Assembly (NCBI RefSeq): GCF_007096885.1
Contig: NZ_VJNO01000019.1
Span: forward strand, 60,789-124,788
Direction: 5' to 3'
From: Streptomyces sp. 130
Lineage (GTDB): Bacteria; Actinomycetota; Actinomycetes; Streptomycetales; Streptomycetaceae
Length of the DNA: 64,000 nucleotides
Both the position numbers and the translations under genes were made by a program. Shown in pieces: positions 53,577 through 60,598 of this stretch; position 1 is the first letter of the stretch; the number at the start of each line of letters is the position of its first letter. Under the pieces are notes generated by a model that worked only from the letters and a program-made list of their open reading frames with translations, was not told the origin of the DNA and made no database searches.

Positions 53577-53945
53577 GTGCAGACCGACATCGACCCGCGC
53601 AGCCTGATCGGCCGCAAGGCGTTCGACCGCAAGGGCGCCAAGATCGGGACCGTGGACGAGGTGTACCTCGATGACGCGACCGGCGTCCCCGAATGGGCGG
53701 CCGTGCGCACCGGGCTCTTCAGCCGTGACGCCTTCGTCCCTCTGGAACCCAGCGAATTCGTGGACGACACCCTCCGTGTCCCCTTCGACCGGGCGCTGAT
53801 CAAGGACGCGCCGGACTTCGGCGTGGGCCGCCACCTCTCCCCCGAGCAGGAACTCCAGCTCTACCGGCACTACGGCCTGGATGCCGCCCCCGGCGCACCG
53901 GCCCCGGACCGCGACTTCGGCCGGCTGGCGGGCCAGGAGGAGTAG
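53577..53945 (+). CDS. PRC-barrel domain protein
   Basis: A 122-residue protein with one PRC-barrel domain (LIGRKAFDRKGAKIGTVDEVYLDDATGVPEWAAVRTG at about 10-46) and a helical tail (LSPEQELQLYRHYGL). The domain occurs in RimM and in photosynthetic reaction-centre H subunits and usually mediates protein binding. GTG at 53577 has GGGAGGGA just upstream. Its last 76 bp overlap, on the opposite strand, the end of dinB. Confidence 0.8.
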   Translation: MQTDIDPRSLIGRKAFDRKGAKIGTVDEVYLDDATGVPEWAAVRTGLFSRDAFVPLEPSEFVDDTLRVPFDRALIKDAPDFGVGRHLSPEQELQLYRHYGLDAAPGAPAPDRDFGRLAGQEE

Positions 53946-55339
53946 TCCGGCGGGTCCGGGACGAGCGGCAGGGGGTCGGCGGGCCGCAGCGCGGGATCGT
54001 CCACGCGGAACGGGCGCCCCCGGCCGGGGGCCGCCGCCCCCGGTTCCTCGAAGCGCACGGTCACCCGGCCGACCCCGCTCCCCTGCACCCAGCCGTGTCC
54101 GTGGACCTCGTGGAGCACGTCGTGCCCGGCGGGCCAGCGGCGAGCGGCCAACTGCTCGGCGGCAGCCTCCTCCGCCCCCGGCCCGTCGTCCGCCGCGCCC
54201 GCGCGGGCCTCGGCGGCCTCCTGCGGCGCGGCCACGTCGTCCTCCGGGGCTGCCGCCGCCCGCGCCCCGGCGGCCTGGGCGAAAAGGTCCTCCTGGGTGT
54301 AGTCGGCGAGCCCCGTGACGCCGACGCCCAGCAGCCGCACCCCGCCGGTGGTGTCGACCGCCTCCAGGAGCCGGGCGGCGGCCTCCCGGACGACCGCGGG
54401 GTCGTCCGTCGGCCCGCGCAGCGTCTCGGAGCGGGTCAGCGTGGAGAAGTCGTACCTGCGCACCTTGAGCACCACCGTGCGCCCCGAGCGCCCCGCGCCC
54501 CTGAGGCGCTGGACGCACCGGTCGGCCAGCCGCTCCACCTCGGTGCGCACCCGGACGCGGTCGTGCAGGTCCATGTCGAAGGTGTCCTCGACGGAGACGG
54601 ACTTCGCGTCGCGCTCCGCGACCACCGGCCGGTCGTCGAAGCCGTAGGCCATCCGGTGCAGCGCGGCGCCGTGCGCCTTGCCCAGCAGCCGTATCAGCTC
54701 GGCCTCGCCCGCCTCGGCGAGGTCGTTGACCGTCGTCATGCCGGCGCGGCGCAGATGGTCCGCCGTGGCGGGGCCGACGCCGGGCAGGGTGCGCACCGGC
54801 ATGGGCGCGAGGTGCGCGCGCTCGGTGCCCGGCTCGATCAGGCGTATCCCGTCGGGCTTGGCCTCCTCGGAGGCGATCTTGGCGAGCATCTTGGAGCCGG
54901 CGAGCCCGACGGATCCGCTCAGTCCGGTGACCGCCTGGATGGCCGCGCGCAGTTCCCGGCCGATCTCCAGGGCGGAGGCGGTGTCGTCGGCGGTGCCGCC
55001 TGCTTCGAGGTCCACGAACGCCTCGTCCAGGCTGAGCGGTTCCACCAGCGGCGAGAGCCGGCCCAGGAGCTCCATGACCTGGTCGCTCACCGACCGGTAC
55101 AGCGTGAAGCGCGGGACCAGATAGGCGGCGTTCGGCGCGAGCCGTCTGGCCTGCGCCATCGGCATCGCCGAGTGCACCCCGAAGCGCCGTGCCTCGTACG
55201 AGGCGGTCGCGACGACCCCGCGCGGCCCGAGCCCGCCCACCACGACCGGTTTGCCGCGCAGGCTGGGCTTGGCCGCCTGCTCCGCGGAGGCGTAGAAGGC
55301 ATCCATGTCCAGATGCAGGATGGTGGGCGCGGCTCTCAC
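53870..55339 (-). CDS. dinB: DNA polymerase IV (Y family)
   Basis: A 489-residue translesion polymerase. Catalytic motifs are ILHLDMDAFYASAE (first Asp pair) and EPLSLDEAFVDL (Asp-Glu), with the helix-hairpin-helix LPGVGPATADHLRRAGM at about 181-197 and little-finger domain after 235. A long Ala/Glu-rich insert (about 360-405) and a C-terminal GHDVLHEVHGHGWVQGSG domain make it longer than E. coli Pol IV (351). The 3' end runs antisense into the PRC-barrel gene. Confidence 0.95.
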   Translation of the reverse strand: MRAAPTILHLDMDAFYASAEQAAKPSLRGKPVVVGGLGPRGVVATASYEARRFGVHSAMPMAQARRLAPNAAYLVPRFTLYRSVSDQVMELLGRLSPLVEPLSLDEAFVDLEAGGTADDTASALEIGRELRAAIQAVTGLSGSVGLAGSKMLAKIASEEAKPDGIRLIEPGTERAHLAPMPVRTLPGVGPATADHLRRAGMTTVNDLAEAGEAELIRLLGKAHGAALHRMAYGFDDRPVVAERDAKSVSVEDTFDMDLHDRVRVRTEVERLADRCVQRLRGAGRSGRTVVLKVRRYDFSTLTRSETLRGPTDDPAVVREAAARLLEAVDTTGGVRLLGVGVTGLADYTQEDLFAQAAGARAAAAPEDDVAAPQEAAEARAGAADDGPGAEEAAAEQLAARRWPAGHDVLHEVHGHGWVQGSGVGRVTVRFEEPGAAAPGRGRPFRVDDPALRPADPLPLVPDPPDYSSWPASRPKSRSGAGAPGAASRP

Positions 55340-55432
55340 ATCAGCCGATGCTGCCCTACGGCACTGACAATCGCCGCGCCAGCACGGCCCGGCGCCCGCG
55401 ATTCCCGCCCCCCGGGGCGGGCCCTCAGCGGT

Positions 55433-56050
55433 TCAGACGGCCCGGTTGCGGCGCCGCGCGAGCTCGTCGGCCGGGTTGTGTCCGATCAGCGTCTCGCCGG
55501 TGTCGACGCGCTCCCCGTGCAGCTGCGACAGGGCGGCGTCCACGTCGCGCCACACGACACCGACGGCGATCCCGAAGACGCCCTGACCGCCCTGGAGCAG
55601 ATCGACCACCTCGGTGGGCGAGGAGCACTCGTAGACCGTGGCCCCGTCGCTCATCAGCGTCATCCGCTCCAGGTCCTGGAAGCCCCGGGCCCGCAGGTGC
55701 TGGACGGTGGTCCGGATGTTCTGGAGCGCCACTCCGGTGTCGAGGAAGCGCTTCACGATCTTCAGCAGGACGACGTCCCGGAAGCTGTATAGCCGCTGGG
55801 TGCCCGACCCGTAAGCCGGGCGGACGCTCGGCTCCACGAGGCCGGTGCGCGCCCAGTAGTCCAGCTGCCGGTACGTGATCCCCGCCGCCGCGCACGCCGT
55901 GGGCCCGCGGTAGCCGATGTCGTCGGCCGATGCCACGCCGCCCCCCGCCGCCGCAGCCGGCGCAGCCGACTGCCTGATGGTCCGGCCGGCCGTACTCCCC
56001 TGCTGCGGATACGGCGCACCCGCTGCCGTACCGTCGCCGCTGTTTCTCAC
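55433..56050 (-). CDS. MerR-family regulator (Rv1830-like)
   Basis: A 205-residue MerR-type regulator. A disordered Ala/Gly-rich N-terminus (to about 55) precedes the DNA-binding region (AAGITYRQLDYWARTGLVEPS...YSFRDVVLLKIVKRFLDTGVALQNIRTTVQHL). The start GTG at 56050 has GGAGG 5 nt upstream; codons above are open. Position next to the DUF151, FtsR-like and FHA genes matches Rv1830 in M. tuberculosis. Confidence 0.88.
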   Translation of the reverse strand: MRNSGDGTAAGAPYPQQGSTAGRTIRQSAAPAAAAGGGVASADDIGYRGPTACAAAGITYRQLDYWARTGLVEPSVRPAYGSGTQRLYSFRDVVLLKIVKRFLDTGVALQNIRTTVQHLRARGFQDLERMTLMSDGATVYECSSPTEVVDLLQGGQGVFGIAVGVVWRDVDAALSQLHGERVDTGETLIGHNPADELARRRNRAV

Positions 56051-56216
56051 GCCGACCTCCGTCCTTGACCTGCCCACTCGAAGGTAGGCAGTCACCCGGG
56101 GTGCGTCAACGATCGCCACACTCGGCACGCCGAGTGATAATCACCCTGAGGGTGGTTTCGCGTGACCGTTGACGGGGAAAGGCTCACCGGATGTGCCGGT
56201 GGCCGCCCCGGAGACG

Positions 56217-56693
56217 TCACTGGCTGTTGTTCGTCCCGAAGTCCTCCGGAGAGATCTGATCGAGGAACTCGCGGAATTTCTCCACCTCGTCCTCCTGCTC
56301 GTCGGGGATCGCGATCCCCGCGTCGTCCAGCACCCCGTCACTGCCGTAGATCGGCGTGCCGGTGCGCAGGGCGAGGGCTATGGCGTCGGAAGGCCGCGCG
56401 CTCACCTCGACACCGCCGGCGAAGACCAGCTCCGCGTAGAAGACCCCTTCGCGGAGGTCCGTGATCCGGACCTCGGTGAGCTCCTGGCCGACGGCCTCGA
56501 GCACATCCTTGAAGAGATCATGGGTCAGCGGCCTGGCCGGAGCCATGCCCTGCTGGGCGAAGGCGATCGCGGTCGCCTCACCAGGACCGATCCAAATGGG
56601 GAGGTACCGGTCGCCTCCCACTTCACGCAGGAGCACGATCGGCTGGTTGGAGGGCATTTCCACCCGGACACCCACAACGTCGAGCTCGTTCAC
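56217..56693 (-). CDS. DUF151 bifunctional nuclease family protein
   Basis: A 158-residue protein of the DUF151/bifunctional-nuclease family: ELDVVGVRVEMPSNQPIVLLRE at the start, YLPIWIGPGEATAIAFA, and SARPSDAIALALRTGTPIY, which is the family core. Members are reported as small nucleases in plants and are uncharacterised in most bacteria. It lies between two MerR genes, as in other Actinobacteria (Rv1829). Acidic C-terminal tail. Confidence 0.9.
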   Translation of the reverse strand: MNELDVVGVRVEMPSNQPIVLLREVGGDRYLPIWIGPGEATAIAFAQQGMAPARPLTHDLFKDVLEAVGQELTEVRITDLREGVFYAELVFAGGVEVSARPSDAIALALRTGTPIYGSDGVLDDAGIAIPDEQEDEVEKFREFLDQISPEDFGTNNSQ

Positions 56694-56746
56694 ACAGCAA
56701 CCCTAGGACGTGCTCGGCAGGTTTGGGTAGTCGGGCTGGTCCGCCT

Positions 56747-57487
56747 TCAGTGCAGCCGTACCTGCAGGGCGGTCTGTACGAGCGCGGAGTGCAGCCGTAC
56801 GGAGAGCTCAGCCAGCTCCTTCGCGGTCGCCTCCGCATGGGCTCTGGTCTGCGGATTCCGGTGCCGGCGCAGCGGCGCGACCATCTGCTCGATGAGCCCG
56901 GCCTCCCGGTCGGCGGCGGCCCGGACGGCCCTCAGGTGACGAGGTTCCAGACCGAATCGCCCCAGTTCCGCCACAAGCCTGGCGACGGTCACCATCTCGG
57001 CGTCGTACCCGCCGTCCGCGGTGGGCACGACCAGGCCGTACGACTCCCAGTCGTCCAGATCGCTCTCGGTGACCTCCGCGGCGACGAGGAGCTCGGCCCG
57101 GCCGATGCGCGCGGCGGTGGCCCGGCCCGGCACCCCGGCCGGCTCACCGTCCGCCTGCCGCGGTTCCCCGTCGGGGGACGGCAGGGCGGCCTGCTCACCG
57201 CGGGCCAGGGCGTCCAGGTGCTCGCGGATGACCTTCAGCGGCAGATAGTGGTCCCGCTGCATCCGGAGCACCTGGGCGAGCCGCTCGACGTCCGCGGCGA
57301 CGAACTTCCGGTAGCCGGAAGGGGTCCGCTGCGGTTCGACGAGCCCTTCGGCCTCCAGAAAGCGGATCTTGGAGATGGTGACCTCGGGAAACTCCTCCCG
57401 CAGCTGCAGGAGCACCGTGCCGATGCTCATCGGCCGGCCGTCGGCGGCGGTGCCGTGTCGGGCACCGCCGCTCGGTGTTCTCAGCAT
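56747..57487 (-). CDS. MerR-family regulator, FtsR-like (Rv1828-like)
   Basis: A 246-residue MerR protein with MSIGTVLLQLREEFPEVTIS, then KIRFLEAEGLVEPQRTPSGYRKF at about 20-62. This is the hallmark of Rv1828/FtsR, which in Corynebacterium activates ftsZ. A linker of about 40 residues and a second helical domain follow. ATG at 57487 has AGGAAGG close by; the internal ATG at 57430 matches shorter relatives. It follows the FHA gene by 42 bp. Confidence 0.9.
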   Translation of the reverse strand: MLRTPSGGARHGTAADGRPMSIGTVLLQLREEFPEVTISKIRFLEAEGLVEPQRTPSGYRKFVAADVERLAQVLRMQRDHYLPLKVIREHLDALARGEQAALPSPDGEPRQADGEPAGVPGRATAARIGRAELLVAAEVTESDLDDWESYGLVVPTADGGYDAEMVTVARLVAELGRFGLEPRHLRAVRAAADREAGLIEQMVAPLRRHRNPQTRAHAEATAKELAELSVRLHSALVQTALQVRLH

Positions 57488-57529
57488 GGACCTTCCTGGG
57501 GTTCCCCCCGGACGGCGTCCGGGGGCGGG

Positions 57530-58285
57530 TCAGATGCCCCGCTGGCTCGCGTAGAAGACCAGCCGGTACTTGCCGATCTGCACTTCGTCGCCGTTGGACA
57601 GGGCGACGGAGTCGATCCGCTCACGGTTGACATAGGTGCCGTTGAGGCTGCCGACGTCCCCGACCGTGAAGCTGCCGTCGGCGCCCCGGCGGAACTCCAC
57701 ATGGCGGCGGGAGACCGTCACGTCGTCCAGGAAGATGTCGCTCTGCGGGTGACGGCCGGCCGTGGTCAGCTCACCGTCCAGCAGGAAGCGGCTGCCGCTG
57801 TTGGGGCCGCGCCGCACCACTAGGAGCGCCGAGCCGAGCGGCAGGGCGTCGACGGCGGCCTGCGCCTCTGGCGACAGCGACGGCAGGGCGGTCTGGCCGG
57901 TGGCCTCCGCCTCGTACGCCTCGAGGCCCGAGATCGAGATGGTCGACGTCGTCTCCGAGGCGCGCTCCGGGACTCCGCCCCGCAGCGGCGCACCGCAGTT
58001 GGAGCAGAAACGGCTGGCCTCGGCATTGCGGTGGCCGCACCTCGTACACACCGGCATGGACGAAGCCTCCTGGCTCGGGGCTCCGAAACCTATGCGGCCG
58101 GGACCGGCAGGGTCAACGGACGACGCGCCGGGACCGCCCGGGTAGTCACCCCCCTGGCCTGTCACCTGGTCGCGGAAGAGCGGGCGCTCCGCGCCCTGCT
58201 CGTCGGGCTGACCATGGCGCGGCGCGCGATGACGCGCGGCCTCATCGCGGGCGCTCTTGCCGAACAACTTCGCAAACAACTTCAC
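57530..58285 (-). CDS. FHA-domain protein, GarA-like with zinc ribbon
   Basis: A 251-residue phosphothreonine-binding protein. N-terminus MKLFAKLFGKSA, a flexible part, then a zinc ribbon (CTRCGHRNAEASRFCSNCG, about 118-136), the phospho-acceptor-like ETTSTIS (about 149-155), and the FHA domain (TTAGRHPQSDIFLDD with SRRHVEF and GSLNGTYVN, about 195-240). In mycobacterial GarA the ETTS threonine is phosphorylated by PknB/PknG and controls 2-oxoglutarate metabolism. GTG at 58285 has AAGGGGA upstream. Confidence 0.92.
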   Translation of the reverse strand: MKLFAKLFGKSARDEAARHRAPRHGQPDEQGAERPLFRDQVTGQGGDYPGGPGASSVDPAGPGRIGFGAPSQEASSMPVCTRCGHRNAEASRFCSNCGAPLRGGVPERASETTSTISISGLEAYEAEATGQTALPSLSPEAQAAVDALPLGSALLVVRRGPNSGSRFLLDGELTTAGRHPQSDIFLDDVTVSRRHVEFRRGADGSFTVGDVGSLNGTYVNRERIDSVALSNGDEVQIGKYRLVFYASQRGI

Positions 58286-58475
58286 GGGCGATTCCCCTTG
58301 ACCGAAACAGACCCGCCCGTGGGGCAGGACGAACCCTGAATGAACACACCTGCCGACCCGGACATCTGCACAACGTCCGTATCCACCCGACAGTTTCCAC
58401 CACGCGCCACGATTACGAAGCGGCGACCCCCCGCAACCGTCCGCTCGTGTTCCCCGACGCCCGGGCGCCCGGGGA

Positions 58476-59258
58476 TCACTGGCCCGACGACCGAGCGTAG
58501 TCAGGCCGCTCCGCCGGTCGCAAGGCGTCCACGACAATGTCGTCGGCCCGCAGCACATGCACGGTGGCCTGCTCCTTCTCCAGCGTCTGCACGACACCCC
58601 CGGGGATGTTCAGCGCCGGTTCCAGATCCTGCGGCTTGCCGATGACCTTGAAGACGTACGGGGCGGTGATCTTGCGTCCGTCGACCTTGACGGCTCCCGC
58701 GTCACCGGAGAAGTACGTATTGGCCACCACCCGGACCCCGTTGACCTCGACGGCCTCGGCGCCGGCCGCCCTGAGCTCCTGCAGGGCGTCGAGCAGCATG
58801 TCGGGCCGCACGGCACCGCCGGTGTCGTTGACCGTCATGGTGATCCCGGGGCCGTGGGCCGCCACGGTCCCGGCGAGCACGCCGAGTTGCCGCTCCTTCT
58901 CGACCGTCTGTTTCCGGGCCTCCTCGGCCTGGTCGGAGCTGTTCTCCAGCTCCGTGCGCTGGGCGTCGAGGCGCTGCTTCTCGTCCTCCAGCCGCTGCGT
59001 GCGGTCGTCCACCTCGTCCAGGATGCGCACCAGGTCCTCCTGGCGCGCACCCCGCAGGGCGTTGCCGTCGCTGTTGGACCGCACCTGGATGGCGAGCCCG
59101 AGGCCGAGGCCGAACAGCAGGAGGGCGACGATGAGTTGGGCGCGGGTCACCCGGGGCGGCCAGAGGCCGGCCTTCAGCCGCTGACGCCCGGTGAGTTCCC
59201 GCGGGGTGTCCGCCCGGGACTCCCCGCCGTCGTTGATGTCGTCGTTGCTCATCGGCAT
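58476..59258 (-). CDS. DUF881 membrane-anchored protein (second copy)
   Basis: A 260-residue protein with one membrane segment at about 42-61 (LIVALLLFGLGLGLAIQV), a coiled coil (about 75-125, QRLEDEKQRLDAQRTELE) and an extracytoplasmic DUF881 domain (GPGITMTVNDTG; LRAAGAEAVEVNGVRV; GKPQDLEPALNIPGGVV). Its ATG shares one base with the small basic protein's stop (TGATG). Paralogue of the gene at 59587. Confidence 0.9.
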   Translation of the reverse strand: MPMSNDDINDGGESRADTPRELTGRQRLKAGLWPPRVTRAQLIVALLLFGLGLGLAIQVRSNSDGNALRGARQEDLVRILDEVDDRTQRLEDEKQRLDAQRTELENSSDQAEEARKQTVEKERQLGVLAGTVAAHGPGITMTVNDTGGAVRPDMLLDALQELRAAGAEAVEVNGVRVVANTYFSGDAGAVKVDGRKITAPYVFKVIGKPQDLEPALNIPGGVVQTLEKEQATVHVLRADDIVVDALRPAERPDYARSSGQ

Positions 59259-59590
59259 CAGGCCCGGAAGACGTGGCGGCGGATCGCCGCGGCGTTGGAG
59301 AAGATCCGGATGCCCAGCACGACCACCACGCCCGTGGAGAGCTGGGCTCCGACGCCCAGCTTGTCGCCCAGGAAGACGATGAGGGCCGCCACGACCACGT
59401 TCGAGAGGAACGAGACCACGAAGACCTTGTCGACGAAGATGCCGTCGAGCATGGCCCTCAGCCCGCCGAACACCGCGTCGAGCGCGGCGACGACGGCGAT
59501 GGGGAGGTAGGGCTCGACCACCGCCGGAACTTCGGGCCGGACCAACAGTCCGACCACGACTCCCACGACGAGGCCCAGTACGGCGATCAC
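59258..59590 (-). CDS. sbp: Small basic protein (DUF1290)
   Basis: A 110-residue membrane protein with three hydrophobic segments (IAVLGLVVGVVVGLL; YLPIAVVAALDAVFGGLRAMLDG; LGVGAQLSTGVVVVLGIRI), of the Sbp/DUF1290 family first noted near division genes of Bacillus. It is fixed between two DUF881 genes in Actinobacteria, with overlaps on both sides (GTGA, TGATG), so the three likely form a complex. Confidence 0.92.
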   Translation of the reverse strand: MIAVLGLVVGVVVGLLVRPEVPAVVEPYLPIAVVAALDAVFGGLRAMLDGIFVDKVFVVSFLSNVVVAALIVFLGDKLGVGAQLSTGVVVVLGIRIFSNAAAIRRHVFRA

Positions 59591-60489
59591 GATGTGCCCT
59601 TCCCTGTGTCTGCGGCCTTGTATGGCTCTGCTGTCCGTACGATCAGGCTCGGGGCGGCCGGAAGGCTCAGCTCCTCCTGCGCGGAGATGCTGGTCCGGAT
59701 GTCGAAGGTGTCCTTCAGCGCCTGCAGGTACTGGCCGTCGGCACTGTCCCGGAAGGCCGTACCCAGCTTCTTGCCGTCCCCCACCGCGAGCACCGAGTAC
59801 GGGGGCACGAGCGGTTTGTTGTCGACCAGTATGGCGTCGCCCGCGGCCCGGATCGCCGACAGGGCCGTCAGCCGCTGTCCGTTGATGGCGATGGCCTCGG
59901 CGCCGGATTCCCACAGCCCGTTCACGACGCGCTGCATGTCCCGGTCCCTGACCCGTCCGGTGTCGGAGAAGCCGCTGGTCTCGCGGGGTCCGCCGCCGCC
60001 CTGTTCGGTGTTCTCGGCGTCGTCCACGACGACCTTGAGCCCCGGCCCCTGCACGGGCGTGGCCCCGGAGAGCAGCGCCACCAGCTGGCCCTGGTCTCCT
60101 CCGTGCTCCTGCAGGGCCTTGCGCTGCCGCTCGCCGACGTCGTCGCGGACCTCTTCCACCTGGGTCTCCAGGGTGTCGGCGGCGGCCGTCTCGGCGTCGA
60201 TGCGGTCGATCAGCTCCTGCTTCTCCTTGGCCAGGACCGGCGCGGTCACCCGGGCCTGGGCGGCGCCGAGCGTGACGACGAGGGCGGCGAGGACCAGGCA
60301 GGCGGCGAGCCCCAGCTTGGCTTTGAGCGTACGGGGCAGGCCGGCGCGCCCCTCCGCCTCGCGCCGCGCCGCCGCTTCGGCGTAGCCGTCGTCCAGGCTG
60401 TGCTCCATCACGTTGGTCAGCAGCAGCATGGACGCGTCGGGGCGTTTGGGCGGCGGGGCCGTGCTCCGACCGGGGGGCTGCTGCGACAT
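59587..60489 (-). CDS. DUF881 membrane-anchored protein (first copy)
   Basis: A 300-residue paralogue: cytoplasmic N-terminus, one membrane segment at about 55-80 (LGLAACLVLAALVVTLGAA), coiled coil, and a DUF881 domain (GPGLKVVVDDAE; LWESGAEAIAINGQRL; ISAQEELSLPAAP). A Gly-rich GGGG insert lies near residue 163. ATG at 60489 is chosen; a GTG at 60498 is also in frame. It overlaps sbp by 4 bp. Confidence 0.9.
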   Translation of the reverse strand: MSQQPPGRSTAPPPKRPDASMLLLTNVMEHSLDDGYAEAAARREAEGRAGLPRTLKAKLGLAACLVLAALVVTLGAAQARVTAPVLAKEKQELIDRIDAETAAADTLETQVEEVRDDVGERQRKALQEHGGDQGQLVALLSGATPVQGPGLKVVVDDAENTEQGGGGPRETSGFSDTGRVRDRDMQRVVNGLWESGAEAIAINGQRLTALSAIRAAGDAILVDNKPLVPPYSVLAVGDGKKLGTAFRDSADGQYLQALKDTFDIRTSISAQEELSLPAAPSLIVRTAEPYKAADTGKGTS

Positions 60490-60553
60490 GCCGCACATCG
60501 TCGCATGTCGCGGCGGCTTACGCCGAATGGCCCCACCTGTGGCTGCTCAGCCG

Positions 60554-60590
60554 CGCGGGGGACGGGCGATGCCCGCGCCCGTCCCCCGCG
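60554..60590 (-). terminator. Terminator after the nucleotidyltransferase/PMM gene
   Basis: A 14-bp perfect stem (60554-60567 with 60577-60590) and a 9-nt loop, beginning 9 bp after the stop on the minus strand. Confidence 0.75.
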
Positions 60591-60598
60591 GCCGGGCC

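Noticed and set aside
53250..54518. Minus-strand frame across the riboswitch and PRC gene
   Set aside because: It runs through the glycine riboswitch and antisense to the PRC-barrel gene, with a compositional product only.
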